Below are positions 11,380-20,682 of a DNA stretch of 64,000 nucleotides, piece by piece; the first letter of the stretch is position 1, and each line of letters opens with the position of its first letter. Origin of the DNA: Microbacterium sp. 67-17 (GTDB lineage: Bacteria; Actinomycetota; Actinomycetes; Actinomycetales; Microbacteriaceae); contig NZ_MKTR01000006.1 of the NCBI RefSeq assembly GCF_001898325.1, positions 75,610 through 139,609 of the forward strand, read 5' to 3'. The notes beneath the pieces were generated by a model, which saw nothing but the letters and a program-made list of their open reading frames with translations, searched no databases and had not been told where the DNA came from. A program made the position numbers and the translations under genes.

Positions 11380-11465
11380 CGGGGGTGCGGGATGCCGAGC
11401 TGGCATCGGGTCTGGCGGGAGGCCGCGCAGCGGCCGGGGGCATGTCTCGGCATCCCGCACCCCCG
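11380..11465. repeat. Long inverted repeat between convergent genes, probable bidirectional terminator
   Basis: Arms at 11380-11399 and 11446-11465 are perfectly complementary over 20 nt. The 46-nt loop contains a further GGCCGC-GCA-GCGGCC hairpin. A GCGCAGCGGAGCG direct repeat flanks both arms (near 11369-11380 and 11465-11478). It lies between the racemase operon (plus) and the DUF3043 gene (minus). No T-tract follows either arm, so it may be a REP-like element rather than a simple terminator. Confidence 0.7.
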
Positions 11466-11508
11466 CGCAGCGGAGCGCAGTAAGGGGGCGCTGTAAGCGC
11501 CGCGCAGC

Positions 11509-12072
11509 TCAGCTCGGGTACTGACCCCGGCGGACCTGGGCCTTGGGCAGGCGCATGAAGCGCATCTGGACGCTGCGCATCGACGCGTACCAGCCGAGCC
11601 CCTTTTCGACCTTGCTCTCGCCGAACTTGTCGCGCACGGCGCGCTTCACGCGGATCGACGTGATGATCATGTCGCCGATCACGAAGAAGATGAACACCCA
11701 CAGAGCGACGAACGCCCAGTACTGGATGAACTGGAGCGGGATGAAGGTCGCGACGATGACGACGACCATCGCCGGCATCACAGCCTCGCCGAGGTGCCAG
11801 CCGGCGTCGACGAAGTCGCGCGCGAACTTGCGCTGCGGCCCCTGATCGCGCGCGGGGAGGTACTTCTGCTCGCCGTTGGCCATGCCGATGCGGGCGCGCT
11901 CCCGGGCCGACGCGAGCTCAGCCTTGCGCTGCGCCTTCGCTTCCTTCGTGTCGGGAACGAGCGGACGCTTGCGTGCAGCCTCCTGTTCGGCGCGGCTCGG
12001 AGTCGCCTTTCCCTTGCCGACGGTCGACGTCGACGCGTCCTTCGGTGCCTCGGGGGCGGGGGTCTTGGCCAC
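11509..12072 (-). CDS. DUF3043 domain-containing membrane protein
   Basis: A protein of about 187 residues. It has a charged, Ala/Lys-rich N-terminus (about residues 1-70, with AEQEAARKRPLVPDTKEAK), then KYLPARDQGPQRKFARDFVD, two membrane helices (about 95-140) and a basic C-terminus. This is the pattern of the actinobacterial DUF3043 family, whose function is unknown to me. GTG 12072 is chosen as start because a GAGGA ribosome binding site stands about 8 nt upstream; the reading frame extends further but without a better site. It is divergent from the dipeptidase gene. Confidence 0.88.
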   Translation of the reverse strand: MAKTPAPEAPKDASTSTVGKGKATPSRAEQEAARKRPLVPDTKEAKAQRKAELASARERARIGMANGEQKYLPARDQGPQRKFARDFVDAGWHLGEAVMPAMVVVIVATFIPLQFIQYWAFVALWVFIFFVIGDMIITSIRVKRAVRDKFGESKVEKGLGWYASMRSVQMRFMRLPKAQVRRGQYPS

Positions 12073-12105
12073 GGTGATCCTCGCTGTCGCGTTACGGGTT
12101 GTCCT

Positions 12106-12111
12106 TAAGAT
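12106..12111 (+). promoter_or_regulatory. -10 hexamer of leaderless dipeptidase gene
   Basis: TAAGAT followed by 7 nt and the ATG at 12119, with no ribosome binding site between. Confidence 0.45.
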
Positions 12112-12118
12112 TACCCGC

Positions 12119-13513
12119 ATGAGTGATATCGCCTCCCGTTCCGATGCTGTCCGCGACTCCGCCGAGACCGGCATTCCCCGTGCACTGGCGGATCTGGGCG
12201 ATCTGGTGCGGATTCCCTCGATCGCCTGGCCGTCGATGGATCAGCAGCAGCTCGTGCGCAGCGCAGAGGCCGTTGCAGCCCTGGTCGAAGGCACGGGAGT
12301 GTTCGATTCGGTGACCATCAAGCGGGCTGCGATTCCTGGAACCGAAGAGTTCGGACAGCCAGCCGTGCTCGCAACGCGTGCCGCGCGCAACGGTCGCCCG
12401 ACGGTGCTGCTGTACGCCCACCACGACGTCCAGCCGATCGGCGACGAGGCCCTGTGGGAGACCCCGCCGTTCCAGCCCACAGTTCGGGAGGGGCGGCTCT
12501 ACGGGCGTGGTGCTGCCGACGACAAGGCCGGCATCATGGCGCACATCGGTGCGATCCGTGCCCTGGTCGAGGCGCTGGGTCCCGACTTCGATCTCGGACT
12601 CGCGCTGTTCATCGAGGGCGAAGAAGAGTATGGCTCCCGCTCTTTCGCGCAGTTCCTGAGTGATAACGCGGATGCCCTGCGTGCCGATGTGATCGTGGTC
12701 GCGGACTCCGGCAACTGGGACGACCGGACCCCCGGGCTCACGGTCTCGCTGCGCGGCAATGCCCGCTTCTCGATGCGGGTGCGCACGCTCGAGCATGCGT
12801 CCCACTCGGGCATGTTCGGGGGAGCAGTGCCCGATGCCATGATGGCGACCATCACGCTGCTCGCGACGCTGTGGGACGCGGATGGATCGGTCGCGGTCGC
12901 GGGACTGACCTCGCGAGAGGCCGAGACCCCCGAGTACACCGAAACCACGCTGCGTTCGGAGACGGGCCTGCTCGATGGGGTGAGCCCGATCGGCGACGGC
13001 TCGATCATCGGGAGGATCTGGAACAAGCCGTCGGTCACCGTGATCGGTATTGATGCGACGGACGTGGCCTCGGCATCCAACACCCTCGCACCCGAGGTGA
13101 CAGTCGTCATCAGCGCCCGCGTCGCGCCGGGACAGTCGGCAGCGGATGCGTACGCGGCGATGGCGGCCCACCTGCGTGCCCACTCACCGTTCGGGGCTCG
13201 GCTGGAGTTCTTCGATGTCGACCTCGGCAACCCGTTCCTCGTCGACACGACAGGATGGGCGGTCCAGGATGCCCGCGAGGCACTCACCGAGGGGTACGGC
13301 GTCGATCCGGTCGATATCGGGGTGGGCGGATCGATCCCGTTCATCGCGGACCTGGTCCGCGAGTTCCCGGGCGCGCAGATCCTGGTCACGGGTGTGGAGG
13401 ATCCGCACTCCCGGGCGCACAGTCCCAACGAGTCACTCCACCTCGAGACCTTCCGGCATGCGCTGATCTCCGAGGCGCTGCTGCTGGAGAAGCTGGACGC
13501 GCGCACGCTCTGA
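12119..13513 (+). CDS. M20/M25/M40 family dipeptidase
   Basis: A zinc metallopeptidase of 464 aa that should cleave dipeptides or related N-acyl amino acids in the cytosol. Motifs in order are YAHHDVQP (first zinc His), GRGAADDKAG (bridging Asp), FIEGEEEYGS (catalytic and zinc Glu), VVADSGNW, and the late zinc His in THE DPHSRAHSPNES region. A lid/dimerisation domain occupies roughly residues 200-350 (ASHSGMFGGAVPDAM). All metal ligands appear present. The frame is open upstream to 11876, but that part is the shadow of the DUF3043 gene. The ATG at 12119 is supported by its leaderless promoter. Confidence 0.93.
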   Translation: MSDIASRSDAVRDSAETGIPRALADLGDLVRIPSIAWPSMDQQQLVRSAEAVAALVEGTGVFDSVTIKRAAIPGTEEFGQPAVLATRAARNGRPTVLLYAHHDVQPIGDEALWETPPFQPTVREGRLYGRGAADDKAGIMAHIGAIRALVEALGPDFDLGLALFIEGEEEYGSRSFAQFLSDNADALRADVIVVADSGNWDDRTPGLTVSLRGNARFSMRVRTLEHASHSGMFGGAVPDAMMATITLLATLWDADGSVAVAGLTSREAETPEYTETTLRSETGLLDGVSPIGDGSIIGRIWNKPSVTVIGIDATDVASASNTLAPEVTVVISARVAPGQSAADAYAAMAAHLRAHSPFGARLEFFDVDLGNPFLVDTTGWAVQDAREALTEGYGVDPVDIGVGGSIPFIADLVREFPGAQILVTGVEDPHSRAHSPNESLHLETFRHALISEALLLEKLDARTL

Positions 13514-13598
13514 CCCGCCCGCATTTCCGCCGTCCTCGCCGAGAGCGGGCGTAGAATTTCAGCATCCGCCCCGACGGCTTCAGCCGATAAGGAGAGTC

Positions 13599-13964
13599 AT
13601 GACCGACACCGCACTGACCACGGACCAGACCGCCCGCGAGCACGGCGTCGCGCTCACCGACGCCGCCGCCGCAAAAGTCAAGAACCTGCTCGACCAGGAG
13701 GGCCGCGATGACCTCCGTCTCCGCGTGGCTGTCCAGCCCGGCGGATGCAGCGGACTCATCTACCAGCTGTACTTCGACGAGCGGTATCTCGACGGAGACA
13801 AGACCGTCGACTTCGAGGGCGTGGAAGTCATCGTCGACGACATGAGCGTCCCGTACCTGGACGGCGCAACCATCGACTTCAAGGACACGATCTCGGAGCA
13901 GGGCTTCACGATCGACAACCCGAACGCGCAGGGCAGCTGCGCGTGCGGTGACAGCTTCCACTGA
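13599..13964 (+). CDS. erpA: Iron-sulfur cluster insertion protein, HesB/IscA family
   Basis: A 121-aa A-type Fe-S carrier. The three conserved cysteines are in GGCSGLIYQL (near residue 50) and GSCACGDSF at the C-terminus, as in ErpA/IscA proteins that pass clusters to apoproteins. An AAGGAGA ribosome binding site precedes the ATG by 6 nt, and a TAGAAT -10-like hexamer at 13552-13557 suggests a leader of about 35 nt. It sits just before the cytochrome oxidase genes, as is usual in Microbacteriaceae, but is separated from ctaC by its own 138-nt region. Confidence 0.94.
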   Translation: MTDTALTTDQTAREHGVALTDAAAAKVKNLLDQEGRDDLRLRVAVQPGGCSGLIYQLYFDERYLDGDKTVDFEGVEVIVDDMSVPYLDGATIDFKDTISEQGFTIDNPNAQGSCACGDSFH

Positions 13965-14058
13965 CCCAGAAGCTTCAGCCTGCGAGAAGGCCGACCTTCA
14001 GTATCCCGAAAGTGCGTGGATGCTGAGTGGTTGGCCTCAAGCAGGTGTGAGCTTGCCC

Positions 14059-14064
14059 TAGACT
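14059..14064 (+). promoter_or_regulatory. Candidate promoter -10 of ctaCDF
   Basis: TAGACT lies 38 nt before the ctaC GTG, and GGAAAGG (14089-14095) provides a ribosome binding site in the predicted short leader. Confidence 0.4.
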
Positions 14065-14102
14065 GACCACAGTCACACTTCGCAACGTGGAAAGGTGCGC
14101 CT

Positions 14103-15014
14103 GTGCCATCCAAACGCCGACTCCGCTGGGTTCTTCTTCCGGTTGGTGCCGCCGCGGCCCTGGTGCTCGCAGGATGTACGCCGACGGAGCTGAACGGATT
14201 CCTTCCCGGCTTCGTCGAAGACGGAACTCCTGCGACCAACCACACCGAGATGATCTCGGGACTGTGGGTCAACTCGTGGATCGTGCTGCTGGCTGTCGGC
14301 GTCATCACGTGGGCGCTCATGGGGTGGGCCGCGATCGCCTACCGTCGCCGTAAGGGCCAGACCGGCCTGCCCGTGCAGCTGCGGTACAACATGCCGATCG
14401 AGATCTTCTACACGATCGTGCCGTTCATCCTCGTGATCGGTTTCTTCGCCTTCACGGCGCGGGACCAGGCGATCATCGAGACGCAGTACGAAGACCCGGA
14501 CGTGTCGATCACCGCGATCGGCAAGCAGTGGGCGTGGGACTTCCAGTACAACGGTGACGAGGAAGACAACTCCGACGCCGTCTGGACGATGGGTATTCAG
14601 GCCCAGCCCGACAAGGCCGGCAACATCGACCAGGAGGCGCTGCCGACGCTGTACCTGCCGGTCGACCAGACCGTGCAGATCAAACTGCAGTCGCGGGATG
14701 TCATCCACTCGTTCTGGGTCGTCGACTTCCTCTACAAGAAGGACATGTACATCGGGAAGGACAACTACTGGTCCTTCACTCCGACCCGTGAGGGCACCTA
14801 CGCAGGCCGCTGTGCGGAACTGTGCGGTGAGTACCACTCGATGATGCTCTTCACCGTCCAGGTCGTGAGCGCCGACGAGTACGAGGACTACCTCGCAAGT
14901 CTCGAGGCAAAGGGTCAGACCGGCGACATCAACGACGCATACGACCGCCTGCAGAACACGCCGAACGATCCCACGGATCCCTCGGTCCAGCAGTCAGATG
15001 AGGGGAACGAGTGA
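14103..15014 (+). CDS. ctaC: Cytochrome c oxidase subunit II (lipoprotein)
   Basis: A 303-aa subunit II of the aa3 oxidase. An N-terminal signal with lipobox LVLAGC (Cys near residue 24) indicates lipid anchoring. Two membrane helices follow (about 55-75 and 100-120). The periplasmic cupredoxin domain carries the CuA ligands: His in DVIHSFWV, and Cys, Cys, His and Met in [14 protein letters not shown]. It receives electrons from the bc1 complex diheme cytochrome. A GTG start with GGAAAGG upstream. Its stop overlaps the ctaD start region, so translation is coupled. Confidence 0.97.
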   Translation: MPSKRRLRWVLLPVGAAAALVLAGCTPTELNGFLPGFVEDGTPATNHTEMISGLWVNSWIVLLAVGVITWALMGWAAIAYRRRKGQTGLPVQLRYNMPIEIFYTIVPFILVIGFFAFTARDQAIIETQYEDPDVSITAIGKQWAWDFQYNGDEEDNSDAVWTMGIQAQPDKAGNIDQEALPTLYLPVDQTVQIKLQSRDVIHSFWVVDFLYKKDMYIGKDNYWSFTPTREGTYAGRCAELCGEYHSMMLFTVQVVSADEYEDYLASLEAKGQTGDINDAYDRLQNTPNDPTDPSVQQSDEGNE

Positions 15015-16780
15015 TGGCCACCACGCTGCCGCTTCAGGACGCGGACTCGTCGCGCCCGCGCACTCTCCCGGCACGGCAGGCGGCGCTGATGTCGTCGTCG
15101 CGTGTCGAGCAGAAGGGCAACATCGTCGTCAAGTGGATCACCTCCACTGACCACAAGACGATCGGGTACATGTACCTGATCGCTTCGTTCCTGTTCTTCC
15201 TGCTCGGCGGTGTGATGGCGCTCATCATCCGTGCGGAGCTGTTCGAACCCGGCATGCAGGTGCTGCCCACGAAGGAGCAGTACAACCAGTTGTTCACGAT
15301 GCACGGCACGATCATGCTGCTGATGTTCGCGACTCCGCTGTTCGCCGGGTTTGCGAACGCCATTCTTCCCCTGCAGCTCGGTGCCCCCGACGTCGCGTTC
15401 CCCCGCCTGAACGCCTTCGCGTTCTGGCTCTTCCTGTTCGGCTCGATCATCGCGATCTCCGGCTTCCTCACCCCGCAGGGTGCGGCCGCGTTCGGGTGGT
15501 TCGCCTACCAACCGCTGGCGAACGCGAGCTTCTCACCGGGGGTCGGCGGCAATCTCTGGATGCTCGGCCTCGGCATGAGCGGTTTCGGCACGATCCTCGG
15601 AGCCGTCAACTTCATCACGACCGTGATCACGATGCGCGCCCCCGGCATGACGATGTGGCGGATGCCGATCTTCAGCTGGAACACGCTGGTGACCAGCATC
15701 CTGATCCTCATGGCCTTCCCGGTGCTGGCTGCGGCGATCCTCGCCGCGGCGGCAGACCGCGTGCTCGGTGCACAGATCTACAACCCCGAGAACGGTGGCG
15801 TGCTGCTGTGGCAGCACCTGTTCTGGTTCTTCGGTCACCCTGAGGTCTACATCATCGCACTGCCGTTCTTCGGCATCGTGACCGAGATCTTCGCGGTGTT
15901 CAGCCGCAAGCCGGTCTTCGGCTACAAGACGCTGGTCTACGCGACGATCTCGATCGCCGCACTCTCGGTGGCGGTGTGGGCACACCACATGTACGTCACC
16001 GGCGGAGTGCTGCTGCCGTTCTTCGCCCTGATGACCATGCTCATCGCCGTCCCGACGGGCGTGAAGATCTTCAACTGGATCGGAACGATGTGGCGAGGGT
16101 CGGTGACCTTCGAGACACCGATGACCTTCGCGCTCGGCTTCCTCGTCTCGTTCGTCTTCGGTGGGCTGACCGGTGTCATCCTCGCGTCGCCGCCGCTGGA
16201 CTTCGCACTGTCTGACTCGTACTTCGTGGTCGCGCACTTCCACTACGTGATCTTCGGAACCGTCGTGTTCGCGATGTTCGCGGGCTTCTACTTCTGGTGG
16301 CCCAAGTGGACCGGTCGGATGCTCAACGAGCGCCTCGGTTACGTTCACTTCTGGTTGCTGTTCATCGGTTTCCACATGACGTTCCTCGTCCAGCACTGGT
16401 TGGGCGTCGAGGGCATGGTCCGCCGATACGCCGACTACGCGGAAGCCGACGGATTCACCTGGCAGAACCAGCTCTCTACCGTCGGGTCGATGATTCTCGC
16501 TGTCTCGATGATTCCGTTCCTCTTGAACGTGTGGATCACCGCTCGCAAGGCGCCAAAGGTCACGGTCAACGATCCGTGGGGCTATGGTGGTTCGCTCGAG
16601 TGGGCTACGTCGTGCCCGCCGCCGCGACACAACTTCACATCGATCCCGCGCATCCGTAGCGAGCGTCCGGCATTCGACCTGAACCACCCCGAGGCTGCGC
16701 CGATGACGGTCGGTGTCGGCCCGGCCAAGGATGCTCCACACACACCGGTTGTCGATCTTGCCGATGGGAAGGTGAAGTAG
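15014..16780 (+). CDS. ctaD: Cytochrome c oxidase subunit I
   Basis: The catalytic haem-copper subunit, 588 aa, with about 12 membrane helices. Ligands are visible: the low-spin haem His in TMHGTIMLL, the CuB His with cross-linked Tyr in [10 protein letters not shown], the CuB pair AHHMYVTG, and VAHFHYVIF for haem a3 and a. It uses ATG 15014 in a TGATG junction with ctaC; a GTG 3 nt earlier is an alternative. The C-terminus has the actinobacterial [18 protein letters not shown] motif. Pumps protons and reduces O2 in the cytoplasmic membrane. Confidence 0.98.
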   Translation: MATTLPLQDADSSRPRTLPARQAALMSSSRVEQKGNIVVKWITSTDHKTIGYMYLIASFLFFLLGGVMALIIRAELFEPGMQVLPTKEQYNQLFTMHGTIMLLMFATPLFAGFANAILPLQLGAPDVAFPRLNAFAFWLFLFGSIIAISGFLTPQGAAAFGWFAYQPLANASFSPGVGGNLWMLGLGMSGFGTILGAVNFITTVITMRAPGMTMWRMPIFSWNTLVTSILILMAFPVLAAAILAAAADRVLGAQIYNPENGGVLLWQHLFWFFGHPEVYIIALPFFGIVTEIFAVFSRKPVFGYKTLVYATISIAALSVAVWAHHMYVTGGVLLPFFALMTMLIAVPTGVKIFNWIGTMWRGSVTFETPMTFALGFLVSFVFGGLTGVILASPPLDFALSDSYFVVAHFHYVIFGTVVFAMFAGFYFWWPKWTGRMLNERLGYVHFWLLFIGFHMTFLVQHWLGVEGMVRRYADYAEADGFTWQNQLSTVGSMILAVSMIPFLLNVWITARKAPKVTVNDPWGYGGSLEWATSCPPPRHNFTSIPRIRSERPAFDLNHPEAAPMTVGVGPAKDAPHTPVVDLADGKVK

Positions 16781-16783
16781 TCC

Positions 16784-17200
16784 ATGCGCACCAATGTGTC
16801 GCTGTGGTGGATCCTCACGGGCTTCTTCGCTCTCGTTGCGATCGCGTACACCGTCTGGAGCGTCATCTGGTATGGCAACCTCGAGTGGGTTGGCACCGTC
16901 GCCCTGTTCTTCACCGCTCTGATGGGTGCACTCATCGGGTTCTACACCGGCGCCGTTCACCGCGCGCAGGGTGGTGAACTGCCGGAGGACGTTCTCACAG
17001 CGGACATCGACGACGGTGACCCCGAGATCGGTGAGTTCAGTCCCTGGTCCTGGTGGCCCCTCGTCCTCGCATCTTCGGCCGCTGTCGCCATCATCGGGCT
17101 CGCGGTCGGCGCGTGGATGGTGCCCATCGGCCTCGGTATCTTCGTCGTCGCGATCATCGGCTGGGTCTACGAGTACTACCGCGGCTACTTCGCCCGCTAG
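16784..17200 (+). CDS. ctaF: Cytochrome c oxidase subunit IV (actinobacterial)
   Basis: A 138-aa membrane protein with four predicted helices, beginning MRTNVSLWWILTGFF and ending GWVYEYYRGYFAR, the typical features of actinobacterial subunit IV (CtaF). It follows ctaD by only 3 nt and completes the ctaCDF operon. It is a small structural subunit of the bc1-aa3 supercomplex without cofactors. Confidence 0.95.
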   Translation: MRTNVSLWWILTGFFALVAIAYTVWSVIWYGNLEWVGTVALFFTALMGALIGFYTGAVHRAQGGELPEDVLTADIDDGDPEIGEFSPWSWWPLVLASSAAVAIIGLAVGAWMVPIGLGIFVVAIIGWVYEYYRGYFAR

Positions 17201-17267
17201 GTTCCCGCTTCGCCGGCTAGGCCCTGCGTCCGTCCCCTCGCTGCGCGCTCTCCGTTGAGAGCCCTGA

Positions 17268-18191
17268 TTAGCGGGAGCGTTGGACGAGGAGCACGCCGCC
17301 GATCACGATGAACGCGCCGATGAGCTCGTTCAGCGTGAACCGTTCGCCGAGCACGATGATGCCGAGCGCCACTCCGACCACCGGAATCACATACGTGACG
17401 GTCGACGCACCGACGGCGCCCCACTCGGTGACAACGCGCGTGTTCCAGACGTAGACGATCCCGGTTCCCAGACATCCGAGGGCGACGAGCGCGAGGACCG
17501 GGGCCGGGGCCCAGGCTACCGGCGAGAGACCGATGACGGGGAGCAGAGCCAGGGCGAGCACCCCTGCCACCGCCATCTGTGTCGACGCGATCGTCACGCT
17601 GTCGTGGGTGTGGGTCCCCGTGATGAAGCGCCGCATCCAGCCGAGAGCGATGCCGTACGAGGCGGTGGCACCCAGACAAGCGAGCTGCGCGGGAAGAGAT
17701 GCGGCGAACTCTGCGGAGGAGACGACATCCCACACGCCCATGACGATCGCGACACCGATAGCTCCGATGATCACCCCGACCAGGCGTCGTGCCGTCATCC
17801 GTTCGCTGGGGAGCACGACGACGGCCACCAGTGTCGTCCACAGTGGCGTTGTCGCGTTCAGGATGGCCGACAGCCCGGATGGCAGGCTCTGAGCAGCCCA
17901 GGCGAAGAGCAGAAACGGCAGAAGGCAGAAGAAGACCGCCACGACGATCATGTGCACCCACAGGCGGCCTTCGCGCGGCCACCGTCGACGCGTGAGTGCC
18001 ATGATCGTGGCGAGCGTGACAGAGCCCAGGATGATGCGTCCCAGAGCCACCTGAGCAGGGTCGAAGGAGTCAACCGCAACCTTCATGAAGAGGAAACTCG
18101 CTCCCCACACCAGCGACAGCGCCGCGAACATGAGGACCACGGTGCTGGAGCGCGCTGGCGCGAGAGTCGGCGACGAGGACACGACGGTCAC
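17268..18191 (-). CDS. DMT superfamily transporter, EamA type
   Basis: A 307-aa protein with ten predicted membrane helices arranged as two EamA repeats (about residues 18-150 and 165-305). The first has WGASFLFMKVAVDSFDP and LNATTPLWTT; the second has VTYVIPVVGVALGIIVLGERFTLNELIGA, the family signature. EamA proteins are usually metabolite exporters; the substrate is unknown. It starts at GTG 18191 and lies 48 nt downstream of the rhodanese gene on the same strand. Confidence 0.9.
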   Translation of the reverse strand: MTVVSSSPTLAPARSSTVVLMFAALSLVWGASFLFMKVAVDSFDPAQVALGRIILGSVTLATIMALTRRRWPREGRLWVHMIVVAVFFCLLPFLLFAWAAQSLPSGLSAILNATTPLWTTLVAVVVLPSERMTARRLVGVIIGAIGVAIVMGVWDVVSSAEFAASLPAQLACLGATASYGIALGWMRRFITGTHTHDSVTIASTQMAVAGVLALALLPVIGLSPVAWAPAPVLALVALGCLGTGIVYVWNTRVVTEWGAVGASTVTYVIPVVGVALGIIVLGERFTLNELIGAFIVIGGVLLVQRSR

Positions 18192-18239
18192 GCTACTCGC
18201 CGGGGCGGCCAGGGCACTGGCGGGAATCGGACCCCTCGT

Positions 18240-18644
18240 TCACCGGCGCACGACCATCACGAGCGGGTCGAACTCGCGGGGGAGCGGACCGTCATCGTTC
18301 TCGGTCGGCTGGCCTTCCCGTGCCCAGTATTCGAACCCCCCGATCATCTCCTTGACCGCGTAGCCGAGCTTTGCGAACTCGAGCGCTCCCTTGACGCCGG
18401 CGTTGCAGCCCGGGCTCCAGCAGTACACGACGACAGTGGCGTCCGGGGCAATCTCGCGCGGGGCGCGCTCCGCGATCTCGCGGTAGGGCATATGGATCGC
18501 GCCGGTGATGCGTCCCTGGCGCCAGGCGTCGACGCCGCGCACATCGACGAGCACGATGTCTTCTCCGGCCTTCTGAGCGGCGTACACGTCCGACGGATCG
18601 GTCTCGTGGGCGAGGCGGGTGGCGAAGAAGTCTGCGCTGCTCAT
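18240..18644 (-). CDS. Rhodanese-like domain protein
   Basis: A single-domain rhodanese of 134 aa. DIVLVDVRGVDAWRQGRITGAIHMPYREI is the first half of the fold (motif DVR and the GHIxGA equivalent). The active-site Cys is in VVVYCWSPGCNAG near residue 92. It could transfer sulfane sulfur or reduce small oxidants; the physiological acceptor is not evident. The loop WSPGC with a second Cys is longer than the plain CRxGxR loop. A TAGTGT hexamer 7 nt before the ATG suggests a leaderless transcript. Confidence 0.9.
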   Translation of the reverse strand: MSSADFFATRLAHETDPSDVYAAQKAGEDIVLVDVRGVDAWRQGRITGAIHMPYREIAERAPREIAPDATVVVYCWSPGCNAGVKGALEFAKLGYAVKEMIGGFEYWAREGQPTENDDGPLPREFDPLVMVVRR

Positions 18645-18651
18645 GATGCCG

Positions 18652-18657
18652 ACACTA
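18652..18657 (-). promoter_or_regulatory. -10 hexamer of leaderless rhodanese gene
   Basis: TAGTGT on the minus strand, then 7 nt, then the ATG at 18644. Confidence 0.45.
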
Positions 18658-18755
18658 GAGGCAAGTCATGACATTGAGAGCGCCGCAGGCACCCTCCTGC
18701 GGCCACGTTTCGGCCGGATCCTGCCATTGCCCGCTGCAGTGAGATGCGGGCAACG

Positions 18756-18791
18756 GCGCGGGCCCGACATCCGTGGATGCCGGGCCCGCGC
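18756..18791. terminator. Terminator hairpin downstream of qcrB
   Basis: An 11-bp GC stem (GCGCGGGCCCG with CGGGCCCGCGC) whose loop itself pairs (CATCC-GT-GGATG). It lies 17 nt beyond the qcrB stop. There is no T-tract. Confidence 0.75.
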
Positions 18792-18807
18792 ACTGGTTGA
18801 TTCGGGA

Positions 18808-20682
18808 CTACTTCGTGTCGCCGCTGGGGTGAACGTCGTCGTCAGGATCGACATCCGTGTTCGACGTGCCCTTATCGGCAGCCGTGTTCTCCACGACCTC
18901 GTCAGTGACGATCACGTTCGTCGGGCGAACAGCCGTCTCGGACTGCTTGCCGTCGGTGATCGGGTGGTGCGGAGCATCCGGAACCCCGGCGCGCTCGTGC
19001 ATCGCCTGGATCTCGGCATCCTCCTGCTCGGCGATGTGGTCGAGCTCGTGGTGCTGGTGCGAGAGCGCCTCGTCGACCTCGGCCTGCGTGACAGGAGCGA
19101 GGCGGTCTTCGAAGAACCAGCGCGACAGCGAGGCACGGAAGTTCTGGTGCCACGGAATCTGCCCACCCGAGTTCGGACGAACGACCAGCGGCTCGTAGAT
19201 CTCGAAGTCCACGAGCTTCCAGCGCTCGTACTCGTCGACGGGCTGGTGAACCTCGATGTACTCACCACCGGGGAGGCGGACGATGCGGCCCGACTCGTAG
19301 CCGTGAAGGGCGATCTCGCGGTCCTTCTTCTGGAGCGCGATAGCGATGCGCTTCGTGACGAAGTAGGCGATGACCGGACCCACGAACAGCAGAGCCTGCA
19401 GCGTGTGGATGACACCCTCCATCGTCACCCAGAAGTGGGTGGCGATGATGTCGGAGGATGCCGCTGCCCACAGCACCGCGTAGAAGGTGACGCCGGCGGC
19501 GCCGATGGCGGTGCGGGTCGGGGCGTTGCGCGGACGCTGCGCGATGTGGTGCTCGCGCTTGTCGCCGGTGATCCACGCCTCGATGAAGGGGTAGAACGCG
19601 ACCAGGGCGATGAAGAGCACCAGCACCGTGATCGGCAGGATGATGTTCCACGACCAGGTGTGATCCCAGAAGACCGTCTCGAGGTGCGGCGGCACGAGAC
19701 GTAGCGCACCGTCGGCGAATCCGATGTACCAGTCAGGCTGGGTACCCGCAGACACCGGCGAGGGGTCATAGGGACCGTAGTTCCAGACCGGGTTGATCGT
19801 GAAGAGGGATGCGATCAGCACGATCACACCGAAGACGATGAAGAAGAATCCACCCATCTTCGAGGCGTACACCGGGAGCATCGGGTAGCCCACGACGTTG
19901 TCGTTCGACCGGCCGGGGCCGGCGAACTGCGTGTGCTTGTTGATGATCATGAGGATCAGGTGTGCCGCGAGCAGCGCGACCAGGATCGCCGGCAGCAGCA
20001 GGATGTGCAGTGTGTACAGGCGTCCGACGATCTGCATGCCGGGGAACTCGCCGCCGAACAGCAGGAACGAGGTCCAGGTGCCGATCAGCGGGATGCCCTT
20101 GATCATGCCGTCGATGATTCGGAGGCCATTGCCCGAGAGCAGGTCGTCGGGGAGCGAGTAGCCGGTGAAGCCCTCACCCATCGCGAGGACGAACAGCACG
20201 AAGCCGATCAGCCAGTTCAGTTCACGCGGCTTGCGGAACGCGCCGGTGAAGAACACTCGCAGCATGTGCACACCGATACCGGCGATGAACACGAGCGCTG
20301 CCCAGTGGTGGATCTGGCGCACCAGCAGACCGCCGCGGATGTCGAACGAGATCCGCAGGGTCGAGTCCAGCGCCGCCGACATCTCCACGCCACGCATCGG
20401 GATGTAGGCGCCCGTGTAGTGGGTGGGAACCATCGAGGCCTGGAAGAAGAACGTCAGGAACGTTCCCGAGAGCAGGACGACGACGAAGCTCCACAGCGCG
20501 ATCTCACCGAGCATGAACGACCAGTGGTCGGGGAAGATCTTGCGACCGAGCTCTTTGACCAGTCCCGAGAGGCTGGTGCGCTCGTCGAGGTAGTTGGCGG
20601 TGGCGCCGACGAATCGGCCGCCGAGCGGCTTTTCTCTGGTGGTACCGACGGCCGTCTCGTCAGTAGCGGTGGCGGTGCTCAA
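18808..20682 (-). CDS. qcrB: Cytochrome bc1 complex cytochrome b subunit
   Basis: A 624-aa cytochrome b, longer than mitochondrial forms because of the actinobacterial cytoplasmic C-terminal tail. The haem ligands lie in QIHHWAALVFIAGIGVHMLR and the GYSLPDDLLSGNG to LYTLHILLLPAILVALLAAHL region. The quinol-site PDWYIGF replaces PEWY as in other actinobacteria. The tail (about residues 440-624) is acidic and His-rich. The start is TTG 20682, overlapping the qcrA stop in TTGA. Last gene of ctaE-qcrCAB. Confidence 0.97.
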   Translation of the reverse strand: MSTATATDETAVGTTREKPLGGRFVGATANYLDERTSLSGLVKELGRKIFPDHWSFMLGEIALWSFVVVLLSGTFLTFFFQASMVPTHYTGAYIPMRGVEMSAALDSTLRISFDIRGGLLVRQIHHWAALVFIAGIGVHMLRVFFTGAFRKPRELNWLIGFVLFVLAMGEGFTGYSLPDDLLSGNGLRIIDGMIKGIPLIGTWTSFLLFGGEFPGMQIVGRLYTLHILLLPAILVALLAAHLILMIINKHTQFAGPGRSNDNVVGYPMLPVYASKMGGFFFIVFGVIVLIASLFTINPVWNYGPYDPSPVSAGTQPDWYIGFADGALRLVPPHLETVFWDHTWSWNIILPITVLVLFIALVAFYPFIEAWITGDKREHHIAQRPRNAPTRTAIGAAGVTFYAVLWAAASSDIIATHFWVTMEGVIHTLQALLFVGPVIAYFVTKRIAIALQKKDREIALHGYESGRIVRLPGGEYIEVHQPVDEYERWKLVDFEIYEPLVVRPNSGGQIPWHQNFRASLSRWFFEDRLAPVTQAEVDEALSHQHHELDHIAEQEDAEIQAMHERAGVPDAPHHPITDGKQSETAVRPTNVIVTDEVVENTAADKGTSNTDVDPDDDVHPSGDTK

